Made by a program: the position numbers and the translations under genes
From: Capsicum annuum
Lineage: Eukaryota > Streptophyta > Magnoliopsida > Solanales > Solanaceae
DNA length: 64,000 bases
Direction of reading: 5' to 3'
Assembly (NCBI RefSeq): GCF_002878395.1
Contig: NW_025892539.1
Coordinates: forward strand, 215,118 to 279,117
In this document: in pieces, positions 33,000-45,075 of the stretch
How positions within the stretch are numbered: position 1 is the first letter of the stretch
Layout: every line of letters begins with the position of its first letter
The notes under the pieces: model-generated
Told to the model about the DNA's origin: nothing
What the model saw: the letters and a program-made list of their open reading frames with translations, nothing else
Database searches by the model: none

Positions 33000-35676
33000 T
33001 CTCACGAACCAACTTCTCAAGTCATGATGGAACCTAATTAAACCACCAATAAGTAAGTCAAACCATAGTCCAGAACAACAAGTAATATGCTAAACTGAAA
33101 TATAAATAACACAAAATTTAGACATACAATAAAAATACTAAGCAGAAGAATATATAAGTACGATAGTACTGAGCAACTAAGGGAAAAGAGAAAATGTACA
33201 AAAGAGTATCCCATGATCTGGTAGGGTTGGTACTAGAGCCATTAATTAAAAAAATAAGAGAAGAAGATAGTCGAATATATACAAGTCGTCACAAAATATG
33301 AAAAAGACTATCAAAAGTAGCAGAATGAGAGAGGATCAACTTTGGGTCTAAAAATTCACCCTATCTCCAGAACCACTATACGCCTAAATAAAGCCTCAGT
33401 AATAGTAGATTGTACTTAGATCTACATTAGAATAAGATATAGAAGAGAAGTATGAGTACCAAAAATAGGTACTTAGTAGGCATAATAGTTAGTCATCAGA
33501 GTCTGACTAAGCTAAATTACAATAAAAGAATAATAAAATATGAGAATGTACACTAAAGTTGGGAATAAAGGGAATATGTTTAAAATAATACCTCAAACCA
33601 GGCTAAGCACTAAATATGTAGAATAAGTAACTCCAAAGTAAATACAACCAAACTATAACCTAATTGGACCCTTATAAGCCCGGAAGACACAAATAAGAAT
33701 GGAGTAACCCAACCGTGCCCCCATAAGTCCAATGGATGCAAACAAGGAAGAAATATCGACAATAATAAACTTAAAGTGTTCCCACATGTGATAACATACC
33801 TAGAGCTCCTTTTGAACTATATATGCCGAACTTGAACTAGAATTGGAGAATAGTAAAATCATAGTAAAGTCCCCCATATCGTTCATGAATACCATACTTG
33901 TACCGATACTAGAGAATAGTTTCAATATAATATAGTACCATGTAAAAATCATTAATACCATACTTGATCCAAAACTAGTGAATACATTTCACGTAATGAC
34001 AAGCCAAATCCATAACTTCCTTTAATTCTATATATTCTCAAGTCCTCAAGGAAATTGGTCAAATCTATAGGTGAATCGGGTTTTTGTCACTAAGTTCATA
34101 AACAAGGTTCTTGATGATTAAATATTAGTCAAACCCAAGTAACAAGGGTATCTGGTGCTCGATATTTTATCTAGGTTTTTATAAGTTCAACATTTGACCT
34201 AAGTTGACAAATGAATGCCTCTTAAATATACATAGAGCTAATTTAGGTATTTGATAAAAAAAAGGACGACAAGTCCAACTACTAGACCCAAAAATCCATG
34301 CTGAGTCAAGAACCTAACCAAACCTACACTAGTGATCTACAACTCCAACCCACGGTATGATTATGACTATTAGGAGGGAAAACAGGGCAAATTCAACCAA
34401 AAGATCCCAAGTCGGCAAACTAGAATCAATAAATTACTAAACGATCAATCGAGTTGTAACTACCCTCCCGTATCTATCATAATACTACATTTATACAATA
34501 ATAAAGATCAATATGCAAGTAAAGTAAGCCTAACATACCTAGACTCTACTGAAAGATCAAAAAAGACCACTACTCTGGAGCTTTTCCTTTTTGAGAAGCC
34601 TCCAAATTCTTCCGCACAATCAAAATAATAATCTATACATTACAATGAGACTAATGAAATCCATGTGGGTTGAGCTTGTGGAATCACAAATTTTCAACCG
34701 TCAATATATCCCTCTAAGTTCATGAGATCAACTACCATCAAAAATGGACTGGAGAGCACAATTAAGCCCCAAATCAGCCCATAAAGTAAATCTAGGGACT
34801 TAAGGTTTACCAGAGAGTTGAATAAGAAATAAAACTAAAACTTACCAAAATAATAATAAGAGTATGGAAATAATAAAGATTTGAACTCACTCCTAATACC
34901 CAACAATTAATCTCCTATGATTTTCTAAACTTTATATGGGTTGATGGTAGTTTGTACTTGAAAAAGTAAGCTTAACTGAATAGGAATGAGATATATAGAA
35001 GGGTATCAGTTATGGTTGCTTTAACACCTAAATAATGCTAAAACAGTCACAACTAAAGTGGCCAAGTCTCACATGGTCATCCTTCACTTAGGCAGTCCAG
35101 AGCAGCTAAAGTAGATGTTGGTAAAGTGATTCGTAAACTCTAAAGTGGTCCCTTGGAAGTTTAAGCAGTCACACCAAATATAGCAGGCACCAACTCTTAG
35201 TCAAATTTAGCAATTATCTATTGGACCCTCGAGATTTATTTAGAATCTTATAAACACAAATAATATATGCCACCCTACTAAATTTAACATTCCAAAATCA
35301 ATGACTCCATTGAATTTTACATCCGAGGTCATATTAATAGAATATAGGCCCCATATCTAGTAAGCCATTTTAACTAAAATTCACCCAAAATCCCAAAATA
35401 TGTTTGAATGACTTGGGACCTAAACCAAAGTCCCCCTAACCTAAAATTGATATTATGGTGATACCAAAACTTTCAAAATTAGCATCTAAGAATATTTACC
35501 TAGAGTTTAGGTCTGATAACATTTCCTAAAAGCGAAAGCTCTAGAGTAAAGAATTGGCTCTAAAAGTCAAGTAAACTACCCGTTAGCAGAACTATTAGTC
35601 CTAACAAGTCATAAATGAATTAAGAAGATATATAAAATATCTTATCATGAAAAAATTATGAAAATTTAGGAAATCA
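33000..35676 (-). mobile_element. solo LTR, Tekay-type family C, minus strand
   Basis: Read on the minus strand it starts TGATTTCCTAAATTTTC (35676) and ends GGTTCCATCATGACTTGAG then GTTCGTGAGA (33000), the decayed GTGCCATCACGAC..GGGTCGTGACA end. No pol lies on either side. It shares the 'aggcttctcaaaaagg' and 'aataaatctcgagg' blocks with 14797-16978. Single LTRs like this arise by recombination between the two LTRs of one element. Boundaries rest on the family-typical ends and a 4/5 TSD. Confidence 0.65.
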
Positions 35677-35681
35677 GTTTA
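35677..35681. repeat. TSD of solo LTR, right copy (GTTTA)
   Basis: See the left copy at 32995-32999. Confidence 0.45.
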
Positions 35682-36401
35682 ATCCTAGTTCAATTTTTTG
35701 ATGGTGATATTGAGATGTATAATAATGTTTGTCTACAGTAAAGATTCTAGGTGGGATAGATAGACCTAACAGGTCTTCCATTAGTCCTACATGTCACTGT
35801 CGAGGTGTATATATTAATAGATATTTTCCATTGCATTTCATAGCATAACATTGTATTGCATGATTTGTCTATCCTTATTATGATGTAAAGTGCTCTTTTG
35901 ATTGTAATAGTTGAATTTCTAGAAATTTTCTCCACGTGAAGTTATTTTAGCATACCTAATTCAGTATAGTACATGCTTAAGATCAATCACCCTATGCTTT
36001 CTACTAAGTACTAATGGTTTTTAATCACACTACTTTTATGTAGCCTTCTAATGTAGATCTATGTACTAGTGTTTAGTGCGTCTCTTTATTGTACGAGGTT
36101 CACATATTTGTGGATTTGGTGATCTTCCTACAGTCAAAGGTTGATATAGTTATATTTATTTAACTTTTTTCTTATATATATTCTTTAAAGTTATATAATA
36201 TATTTTCCAGTACTCTTAGAGGTTGCTTTTGTACTTTTGATAGGCGAGTCATGGGTTTTATTTTGAATATTTTCTTTATCATTTATCTTATGAATTTTAG
36301 AGGTTTCTTGCAATTTAATACCATTACAGATGAAATTACAATTTATAGACAATTTAATGTTTTCTTTACTTTATTGACGTTTGTATTATTATTAATATTA
36401 C

Positions 36402-36434
<33 letters not shown>

Positions 36435-36514
36435 CATTATGCTTGACGGTTGGCTTACTTACCAAAGTTGGGTGGGGTTGATACCATCATATGTGTAGTT
36501 TTTGGATCTTGATA
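35682..36514 (+). mobile_element. plus-strand Tekay-type LTR, 3' part
   Basis: The continuation of 31757-32999. It ends with the family phrase GGCTTACTTACCAAAG, GATACCATCAT and TTTTTGGATCTTGATA (from GGGTCGTGACA), followed by a primer-binding site and a gag start. It contains an (ATT)n run. Confidence 0.6.
36384..36440 (+). repeat. (ATT)n microsatellite
   Basis: About 57 bp of TTA/ATT triplets with three single-base interruptions, inside the 3' part of the LTR. Confidence 0.9.
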
Positions 36515-36531
36515 ATTTTGTACTGGAGCAC
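36515..36531 (+). other. degenerate primer-binding site (tRNA-Met type)
   Basis: ATTTTGTACTGGAGCAC aligns 12 of 17 with AGTTGGTATCAGAGCAC, and the next bases (tctgttcacagttctaatga) match the usual leader. Confidence 0.55.
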
Positions 36532-36717
36532 TCTGTTCACAGTTCTAATGAATATAACAACAAGTGTCTATCAGAGTATGCCAAATTGTTATGTTGATAT
36601 CCATAGCTACTTTCAGAGTCTATGATATTTTTAGGAAAATTCTATTCTTTGATTCCTTATCTTGTGAAATTTGTTATCTCTTGATTATTATAAAAGTCAT
36701 GTTTTATTCTCTCAAAA

Positions 36718-36860
36718 ATGGTTAGGAAGAGATCAACTACCATTAGGAATGATGTGTCTGTACCTACTGTTAGGACTTTAGCAAGAGGCTGAGGCCATGG
36801 TAGAGGTAGACTTAGCGAGGCCTCAACTCCTAATCACGAATGCCACAAAATCTACTATAT
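36718..36860 (+). pseudogene. Tekay gag N-terminal fragment
   Basis: ATG at 36718 opens MVRKRSTTIRNDVSVPTV, then LARG, a stop and GHGRGRLSEAST. This is the basic Arg/Gly-rich start of Tekay-type Gag (RGRGRGRPRE). After about 45 codons it is replaced by unrelated sequence, so the rest of this element is lost. Confidence 0.6.
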
Positions 36861-36867
36861 TAAAACT

Positions 36868-37835
36868 GATGACTATGAATTTGCTCAAACACTATAGACC
36901 TAGCCTCAACACTAGAAATAATCCTCTTGGGTCTGAATTATAAACTTAAACCATCAAGTTAGCTAAGGATTGAATGCTCATAGCTAGCGTCCACTTTGAA
37001 ATTAAAATAAAGGTCTTGCTACTAATATCGATAAATTATATCTCTAAGCAAAGTATAAATCAATTGCAGGACAAATACAGAATCCAAACAAAGGTTGAGG
37101 TTGATATCACCGGTAATAAGTTGAAATATCAGTCAATATGCATGCCAAGGAAATTAATAACAATTTAAAGTAAAAAGGGATTTGTAATTATGGAATTTAG
37201 TAGTAATAGTAGTTGATTTTTTGGATTTGTAATCAGTATAAGAGAGTCACTAGGACTGTGTTATTTAATAACTTAATAAATCTATAGGTTCATCGTACTT
37301 TACAATTGTTGGTGTTCAGTATGCATAATCGATTGGTTATGTATACCTTGAACAACTTTATTCTTGTGCCTAAGGAATAATTTGGTTAGTTTTTTTCTCC
37401 TAAGCCTTTGTTACTAACCCCTATCCAATATCCTTGATAGTTATCCAATGTTATTAGATCAAGCTATTAAGGGGAGGTTGATATCTCCTAGTCTCTACTA
37501 TTTATTTCATTTTCCCCATCCGTACTCATCCTTTCGCCTAGACTATAAATTAGCCAAGTTCTAATAGTGGTCACCTTTAAAAAGCCATCAAAACCATGGA
37601 AACAATCAATACACGTAAACACCAGTTGAAAATTACTCTATACTATGAATCCTTATTTGTCAATCCATCATGGTTGCAAATTTTTCTTATTTCTCCTTCA
37701 TTTACTTCTGATCCCCATTTTTATACAAAAATTACAATAACCAGATCATATCCACATAAACAAGCCGTTGAATTAACCTATTTTATTTGTTCTAAGTGTC
37801 GAAAGAGTTGTAAAATCATGGAACATAAATTCCCT
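36868..37835 (-). mobile_element. probable 3' LTR of minus-strand Athila element
   Basis: The block 37268-37380 ('taataaatctataggttcatcgtac', 'gcataatc..ggttatgta') resembles 5572-5665 in the other Tat/Athila LTR. On the minus strand it is preceded by CAAAGTTGAGGGA at 37831-37843, a likely polypurine tract. Both edges are approximate. A 64-codon and an 82-codon open stretch inside have no family match. Confidence 0.45.
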
Positions 37836-39900
37836 CAACTTTGAACATTTGTATGTCCTTACATAAAAAAATATTATACTATCATGATGCATAACCTAGA
37901 CTAGACAAAGATCTCCATGGGAATCAATTTTCACCAAAAACCATTTTTTCAACATGCAATTACTCAAAAAAATGCACATACCTAAGTGCAGTGCATATAT
38001 AAAACAATTGCCATAACATAAAGGATCATGACATGGCATCACGTTATCAATAGAATACCCAACACTTCAAACAAATAACATTACTCAAACAAGCAATAAC
38101 TAGAATGTATCCCCTATGCCCTTATGTCAAAGAAGTCCCACAAATCTATGCAATGTATGTTAAGATGTGAATTAATCAAATATCTCACCCTCACAAAGAA
38201 CTCAAGTTGTGTGCATTTGATACCCTAGGGTTGCCCTTATTTTATACGCCTTAGTTTTCAGACACTCGGGTTCAGATCACTATAAGACTTTTACTAGCTT
38301 GTAATGTAGGCTCGGGGTAGGTATGGTACGTATGGGTATAGTGACTAAACCTCCTTGACACTACACTATTTCAGCTTCCACTTTGTCTACCTTCTTTTAT
38401 TTCTTTCCCCTTTTTAAATTATTCAATCTTTCTAAATCCCGGGTGGGGTTTTATTTTCCCATCTTCACTTTTTTTTTCTTCATAAATAATTTTTTTTTCT
38501 TTTCTTTTTCATCATACTAAACCTAAATCCCTTGTTTTTTCACTATAACTTTTTCATTCACAATTTGTTATTCACCCTTACGCTATCCACCCTCAGCTTA
38601 GGCAATTTTCCTTAGTTGAGGTACATAGTGTCCGATGAGAGACTGGGGCCAAAGCAGGTTCATTGTAAAAATCTTGAAGGTTAATATGGTAGTTCATGAG
38701 AAAAGGTATATCTAGGCCCAAGTTTGTATTCAAGGAACATTACATTTATTTTGTAGGACCATTAGACATTTAGTGGACTATTTTAAAAATGTCCTTTGAT
38801 CCTAGCCTAATTTCTATCCTATGACTTTGGTGAGACTAACCAGGCAAGTTCTAGATCACACACTCATGCCAACTCGATACATTCTTATATACTCTTAACT
38901 TAAGGTTAATATTTCAGTCACTACCTCTACTGTTCATGCCAAATTAGGCCAGGCAATCACATTACCAATCCTAATGCCATGACAGATCGAAACATTTGTT
39001 ATAGTTTAGGTAAGCACAGAACACCATACATAAAACCAAAAGTTATAGAGGAGTATCATTTAAATAGTTCAAAATAGTTTGCATGGCTTTTCTTTCTTTT
39101 GACTACACCAAGTTTTCTCATTTTTATCTAAGTTACACACAAAACACAAAACTAAAATAATAATAAATCAATTAAAAACCCTTAACATGCTGGTTCTAAC
39201 TAAAATAATACAGTTGGGGGGGACATGATAGTAAAAACCCTAAATTACGGTATAACCCACTCCCAACTTAGAAATCATGCAATGTCACCAATGTATAATA
39301 CTGTTAAAAAGTGTAACACTAGGGTAAGGGACATACCCGTGGAACACAAGGCACCAGATCATAATGTCTCCTCCATTGGGGACTCAAAATAGATCATATG
39401 CTCTATAATAGTAGCCTGAATGGTTAACAAGACGCTCAACTTAGTGTTGACATTAATGGTGTATGATTCACCCAATTGTGGCATTCTTATAGAGTCAAGT
39501 GTTGTCCCCCACTCTAATAACTATCACGGTATGAGTAGGAAGGACCTCAAAAAAGGTGGAGGTCCTGACTACATGCCCTATCTTATGGACCTTTGATAAC
39601 TAGTCTTGTGCCCACTGCCTACTTTCTCCAGCACTTTCTTTATATACTTTTTTTTTTGCTCTTTTTCTTTTTGTACATGCTATTTTTTTATCACTTTCTT
39701 GTATGGAATTTTCTTTACTTTTTGTTCCTTATTTATTGGGTACCTCATTTTCTTAAATCTCCTCAATGATAGGCATAGTGGTATGCAGGAAACCTAGATG
39801 CAATCATTCAACCATGTCCTTTATAGAAGCTCGGTGTAGCCAACTCCTCATAGATACTTGATAAATCTGGAGAATGCATCCCTTTAGAATTTTTGTTCAT
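37836..39900 (-). other. 3' non-coding region of minus-strand Athila element
   Basis: It carries the inverted copy of the 'caaggaggtttag...cctacattacaag' landmark at 38290-38370 seen at 12470-12560 in the plus-strand relative. Long A/T-rich and pyrimidine-rich runs (38400-38560, 39610-39760). I see no gene. Confidence 0.5.
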
Positions 39901-41400
39901 TCTCCTTTAAAATCTATCAAAACTGGTCTACATGCCATATTTCTTCTTGAATTTCCTACTTCACCCATGGATACAACCCCTCATCAATGTTAGCTTATAT
40001 TTTCTCAAGATTGATGTATCCACCAACAGTGGATATGGACTGAATTGTATCCCTAAGTACATAGCACAAAATTTACCCTCAAAATTATTTTTCTTGATCG
40101 TAAATTAATCCCAAATTTGTGATCTAGGGATCCATGAAAAATTTATCTACATCCGACAAGATCAACACCCTGTCCTCTAAACACATATTCAACACTAAAC
40201 ATGGAAATGGAAGGCTCGTATTATTACTCACAACCTTATCTTTGATCTCAAGTTTAATGAACTTTGCGATATCAAGGAAGCCCTTTCAGAGCTCAAAGTG
40301 TTATCACCAACTGTAGATCCTATCATATGGTAAACAGTGTCGGCCACAACTTTGCTTCAAAATTCAAACTACCTTTGGTTATTTGTGAAGACATACCTAT
40401 TACCCAATAAGCATACTTTTTTATAGTAGTAATGATAGTTTTTATCCATCTCAAATGTACTATCTTATCCTCCATACCAATTTGTTTTGTTTTTACCTTG
40501 TTTATTAAATTGACGTGGTGGTGAATCTCAAACATGTGAACTGAGGGGACAAAATTAGTCATGTGCAAGAAAGGGGAGATTGTTGGTTTTGAAACACGCA
40601 CACTTACCCCTTAGATGTCAATGTCTAAACAGGGTTACAAACTTTTTACAAAATTTTTTGTGAAAGCAATCTTTTAAACTCTATTTGGTAAGTAATATAT
40701 AATTCTAAAACTAGAGTTGGGTTGTATCTGCGAGATTATGTCTTCATTTATTCAAACTTGTAATTCTTAAATATAATCTCAAACACAGGCATCTCAGAAA
40801 ATCTAAGTATCAAAAGTCTAGGCTCAATATAGAACTCTCACTTCAACCGGCCAATGTTGGTGACGATTGAACTGTCTTTCTCAGAGTGTTTTGCATACCT
40901 GGGTACCCTCATCAAATAACTAATAAAACTAGAGAAGCCTCAATCTGTAGTCTAGGTTAGCCTGGTGGTGGTGTGGAATAATATTTAGAGGACTATCAAT
41001 AACATCTTCTCTCTAAATCTCAATTGATTCTTCTAAGATGGATCCTGACCCTGCTTCACTTGACTTGCTACGAAACATAGCCTCATCCCTTCTCTAAGAG
41101 ATACTGTCATCTCTTTTTTCCTTGTCATCAGACCCAAAATCAGACTCTCCTCCCTCGTTATACTATGGTTGAGAAGGGAAATATGGCAGTAAGGTCTGGG
41201 CACTCTTCATTAGGTGCCTTGATAGAATGCCTCAAGGAAAGCTACTCTATGTCTGGACTGACCCTGTGATATGGTATTCCTTAATATAGCCACTTTATTT
41301 CTATTTTTCTATAGAGGGTTAATTCATAGTTGGTGAGTGGACAAAGCTTATTTCTTAGAAGTCAGCTTGGCCCCCTTGTTTCCACCCTATTTTTGTCATT
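39901..41400 (-). pseudogene. second ORF of Athila element (plant transposon protein domain)
   Basis: The minus-strand stretch 40601-40323 (92 codons) ends in ITKGSLNFEAKLWPTLFTI. After a stop the frame goes on with RKGFLDIAKFIKLEIKDK, then VVSNNTSLPFPCLV and DVDKFFMDP near 40260-40130. These match the plant-specific protein downstream of pol in Athila elements (..F....LIPS.....L..ERA.L..AI..G..IDI..LI..EI, NTSLPFPCLI). Its role is unknown; it is called env-like only by position. The acidic/Ser stretch near 41130 (SDFGSDDKEKRDDS) fits its variable part. It is the downstream gene of the pol at 57.8-61.5 kb. Confidence 0.6.
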
Positions 41401-42760
41401 ATTTGGTGTGATAGTACCTACGTGGATTGTACCTTAGTTAAACTAACTAAATAAAGAAAATTAGGTAAGGAAAATTCTATATGTGACCCATGTCCCCTTG
41501 ACTATTTTCCCGAAGACTAAAGCTTATGATTCATTGGGTCTCACAATGACTCATTGACTAAGTAATCAAATAGTATCCTTCAAAGGGGAAAGTAGGTCTT
41601 CTCAAAATATTCCACCTAATGATTGTACAATAGACACTATGATTCACCGAGTGACTCGTAGGGAAAACTATTACACTTAGGAGGGACTTAAATATTTTTC
41701 AACCAAGATGACAGTCACTATGAATCACACGATAACTCATGACCTATGGAAATGGGTCATTTGGGAGTCGTAGGGACTACAAATTGGTATTCACATCTTG
41801 TTCATCTATCTAAAAAAGTTTCCAATTATTTTATTGTGTATAATCATTCTTTTAATATAACAAATGATCATTGGGGTGACACTATAGATACTCCTCCGCA
41901 TATATACAAATAACAATATTGGGGTTACTAATAGTTCATCCAGTGTATCCTATGATTCATAACTAAGTACCTAATCACCTCTAACCTAGGTTTTGTCTCC
42001 TTATTTCTAACAAAACAAGTGACCCAATCAACTCTAATTGTTCAATCTTTTAAATTAAGTGTTTGAAAAACCAATGTGATTCACTATTGATCTTTGAAGT
42101 AAATTTAAACAAGTTTTCAAGTAAAAATTAATACATACTTATGTTTAAGTAATGTTTCTTGTGAAAAAATTGGAGATTGGAATCCTCTAAAAGAAATATA
42201 TACTTGTTATGAAATCAAGAGAAATTTTGAGTAGTAGAATCGATTTTCTATGTATTGGGGTCATTAGGGTTTAATTAGTATTGAATTTAAGAAAGTGGGA
42301 ACGTTTAGGGAAGATGTAGGGAGTTACATGCATTTGAAAAGGAATGGAAATCAAATTAGTTCCCTTTCTATTTTAATTTTGAAATTGGGATTGGTCGAGT
42401 TGATAAATTTTAAGAAGTCATAACAATTTCTTATCCAGTGCCGATGATCCCCCATAATGACTCGTCATTAGTGGTAACGAGTCATACTCTACCTCTATTG
42501 TGACCTGGAAGCTTTAAAAACTTACTTAAGGTCACTAGTCCTCCAAACTAAAGATGCCAAGTTGTAGTGTGTGATTACGACTCGATCTGATAGTGTTGGG
42601 TTACCAATGACATTTTCTTGTTTTATTTCTTTGCAACAATTTAGGTAATAGGTCACCACGTGTCCCTACGAGTGACAAGGTAGTTCATTTAGACTGGGAA
42701 CCAGAACTTTTTTGGTGTTTTTGAAGTTTTGATCTATCCTGCACACTCTAACAGAAGTTA
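41401..42760 (-). other. inter-ORF region of Athila element
   Basis: No coding signal. Rich in 'actcgtag/gactcat' words (41530-41780, 42440-42500, 42650-42680), as in the LTR U3 of these families and in the equivalent place of the element at 6402-14411. It lies between integrase and the second ORF once the LINE is removed. Confidence 0.45.
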
Positions 42761-42767
42761 CCTTATA
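42761..42767. repeat. LINE TSD, left copy (CCTTATA)
   Basis: An exact 7-bp match to 57654-57660 on the other side of the LINE. Confidence 0.5.
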
Positions 42768-43130
42768 GTATACAATAACAACATACCCAGTGTATTCCCA
42801 CCTAGTGGAGTCTGGGGAGGATAGAGTGTACGCAGACCATCCCACCACCTCAAGAGAAGTAGAGAGGCTATTTCTGATATACCCCCAACTTAGGACCAAT
42901 AACAGTATAATAAATACAAAAAGTAAGCAGATACAAAATAGTATGGTACACAAAGCAAACTAACAATATAACAAACACAAAAGATAAGTTCATAATAAAC
43001 TAGTACGGGATGCAAAAAATCCAATGCGACTAACCCTAAAAACTACAGCCCCAACACTACAAACCAGAAACTCCAAACCCAAAGGAGCAGTCCCCTATTA
43101 TTACCGCCGCGCTCCCACCCCCTAACCCTC
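42768..43130 (-). other. LINE 3' UTR and tail
   Basis: The minus strand reads 'ggtctgcgtacactctatcc' and 'ctccccagactccactagg' (plus 42805-42840), a text shared by Solanaceae RTE and TS-type SINE 3' ends, then a TTG-like tail. RT recognises this end for target-primed synthesis. Confidence 0.7.
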
Positions 43131-44457
43131 TACCCTAATCTAATTCCTCCACACCTTTCTATCAAGGGTCATGTCCTCTGTAAGCTGTAATTTTTCCATA
43201 TCATGCCTAATTACCTGCTTCTAATATTTCTTCGGTCTTCCTCTAGCCCACCTAAAACAATCCATAGCCAGAGTCTCACATCTCCGCAATGCAGCATCAG
43301 GGCCCCTCCTTATTATATGACTGAACCAACATAGCCTCACTTCTCCCAACTTATCCTCCACCGAGGCAACTCCTACCTTATCTCGAATAATCTCATTCCT
43401 CACCCTATCTTTCCTAGTATGTCCACACATCCATCGCAACATTCACATCTCCACCACCTTCACCTTTTGGATATGGGAGTTCTTAACTGGCCAACACTCT
43501 GCTCTATACAGCATAGCTGTTCAGACTACCACTTTGTAGAACTTACCTTTAAGCTTTGGGGGAACCTTCTTATCACAAAGGACTGCTAAAGCAAGACTCC
43601 ACTTCAACCATCCTGCCCCAATACGATGCATGACATCCTCGTCAATCTCACTATTACCCTGAATTATAGACCCCAGATACTTGAAACTCTCCCTCTTCTG
43701 GATGGCCTGAGAGTCTAGATTCACAACCACTCCATCTTCTTGCGACATATTATTGAACTTACACTCCAAGTACTCTGTCTTTATTCTACTTAACCGAAGA
43801 CCTTTAGATTCAAGGGTCTGTCCTAAAAACTCCAACTTATCATTAAATTCACCTCGATTCTGGTCGATCAAAACCATATCATCTGTAAATAACATACAGC
43901 AAGGAACCTTTCCTTGAATATGGCTCGTTAAAACATCCATCACCAAGGCAAATAGAAATGGGATAAGAGTTGATCCCTGGTACAACCCTATCAAAATTAT
44001 GAAGTTCTCTGAATCTCCACCTACCATCCTCACACGAGTCTTCACACTATCATACATATCCTGAATCGACCTAATGTATGCAAAGGGCACCCCTCTAGCC
44101 TCCAAGAACCTCCACAGAATCTCCCTGGGAACTCTTTCATATGCCTTCTCTAGATCAATAACACCATGTGCAAGTCCTTCTTCCTTTCTCGAAAATTGCT
44201 CCACTAATTACCTCACAAGGTGAATGGCCTCAGTGGTCAAGCGACCAAGCATGAAACCGAATTAATTCTCAGAGATTGTCACGATCCTCCTCATCTTATA
44301 CTCTACCACCCTTTCCCAAACCATCATAGTATGACTCAACAACTTAATACCTCTATAGTTGTTACAACTCTGAATGTATCCCTTGTTCTTATACACTGGA
44401 ATTATCATGCTCCACCTCCATGCTTTAGGCATCTTAGCAGCTCAAAAAATAATGTTA
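43131..44457 (-). pseudogene. LINE reverse transcriptase and C-terminus (downstream part of split ORF)
   Basis: From 44457 downward: MPKAWRWSMIIPVYKNKGY, SCNNYRGIKLLSHT, FGFMLGRLTTEAIHLV, then a 227-codon open stretch (44204-43521) with [15 protein letters not shown] (first catalytic Asp region), [18 protein letters not shown], and the active site [11 protein letters not shown] (FTDD at 43878-43889, both Asp kept). It continues with [22 protein letters not shown] and, after a stop, [17 protein letters not shown] and WARGRPKKY near 43230. Six or so stops replace Gln or Trp codons. The ORF is cut at 44458-44462 by Tekay B; the upstream half is at 55176-56688 and the frame agrees on both sides. 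Confidence 0.9.
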
Positions 44458-44462
44458 AATAA
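44458..44462. repeat. TSD of Tekay B, left copy (AATAA)
   Basis: The right copy is AATAG at 55176-55180, one G/A transition away. Confidence 0.7.
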
Positions 44463-44837
44463 TGTAATACCCGCATATTTCTAAGCTAGGAAGTGAATAA
44501 GTATTCCTGCGTACGAAATATCCTATACTATGATTCATACTTGAGTACATGACTTACAATGAATATACTAGAGATAGGATAGCTTATGATCCATTAAGAA
44601 TGTTCATATGAGTCACTTAAGGTAATACAAGCTAAGAGTTTTTGAATCCATCATGTTTTAGTGTTTGATTTTTCAAGGTTTATCTTTGAATGAGTATAAC
44701 TCGATGTTAATGTGGTATTTTGGCTGATTTATACCTACAAAATTTTAGATAATTGAATTATATTTCCAACGATACCAATTTCTCCTTAATCCAATACCCG
44801 AGCGAAAAGTTATGCCCATTTTCGTGAAAGACAGTAA

Positions 44838-44973
44838 GCATAGGCGATCGGTTAGGCACCGCCCAACCCAAGCATAGGCGATTGGTTAGGCGCCGCCCAA
44901 GCCAAGAATAGGAGATTGGTTAGGCGCCTCCCAACCCAAGCATAGATGATTACTTGGGCACTGCCTAAGCCGA
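44838..44973 (+). repeat. 34-bp tandem repeat, 4 copies (5' LTR)
   Basis: Four units of exactly 34 bp on the theme GCATAGGCGATTGGTTAGGC plus GCCGCCCAACCCAA. Each unit includes a GGCGCC-type dyad. The same array is at 52659-52794 in the 3' LTR. Confidence 0.85.
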
Positions 44974-45068
44974 ATTCCAGGTGTCAAAAACACTCCGTCT
45001 TGAGTTATTCTAAAGGTAATTAAGTCTTTAAATACTACTTACACGTCCCTAAACTGAACCCTATGAAA

Positions 45069-45075
45069 TATATAT
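45069..45075 (+). promoter_or_regulatory. candidate TATA box, 5' LTR of Tekay B
   Basis: TATATAT about 95 bp after the 34-bp repeats. It is kept at 52890-52896 in the 3' LTR and followed by a C/A-rich leader. Confidence 0.45.

Noticed and set aside
33228..33241. GTTGGTACTAGAGCC resembling a plus-strand tRNA-Met primer site
   Set aside because: It lies inside a minus-strand solo LTR, no LTR end precedes it and no gag follows. I treat it as a chance match.
36251..36481. 76-codon Leu-rich ORF ending in poly-Leu
   Set aside because: The Leu run is an (ATT)n microsatellite read in one frame inside an LTR.
39606..39797. Hydrophobic, Phe/Cys-rich 63-codon ORF resembling a membrane peptide
   Set aside because: It is the antisense of an A/G-rich stretch in the minus-strand Athila 3' region. 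Low-complexity T-rich DNA gives such ORFs by chance.
43521..44204. 227-codon ORF as a possible host gene
   Set aside because: It contains RT motifs ([19 protein letters not shown]) in the order of RTE LINEs and continues into the other LINE parts.
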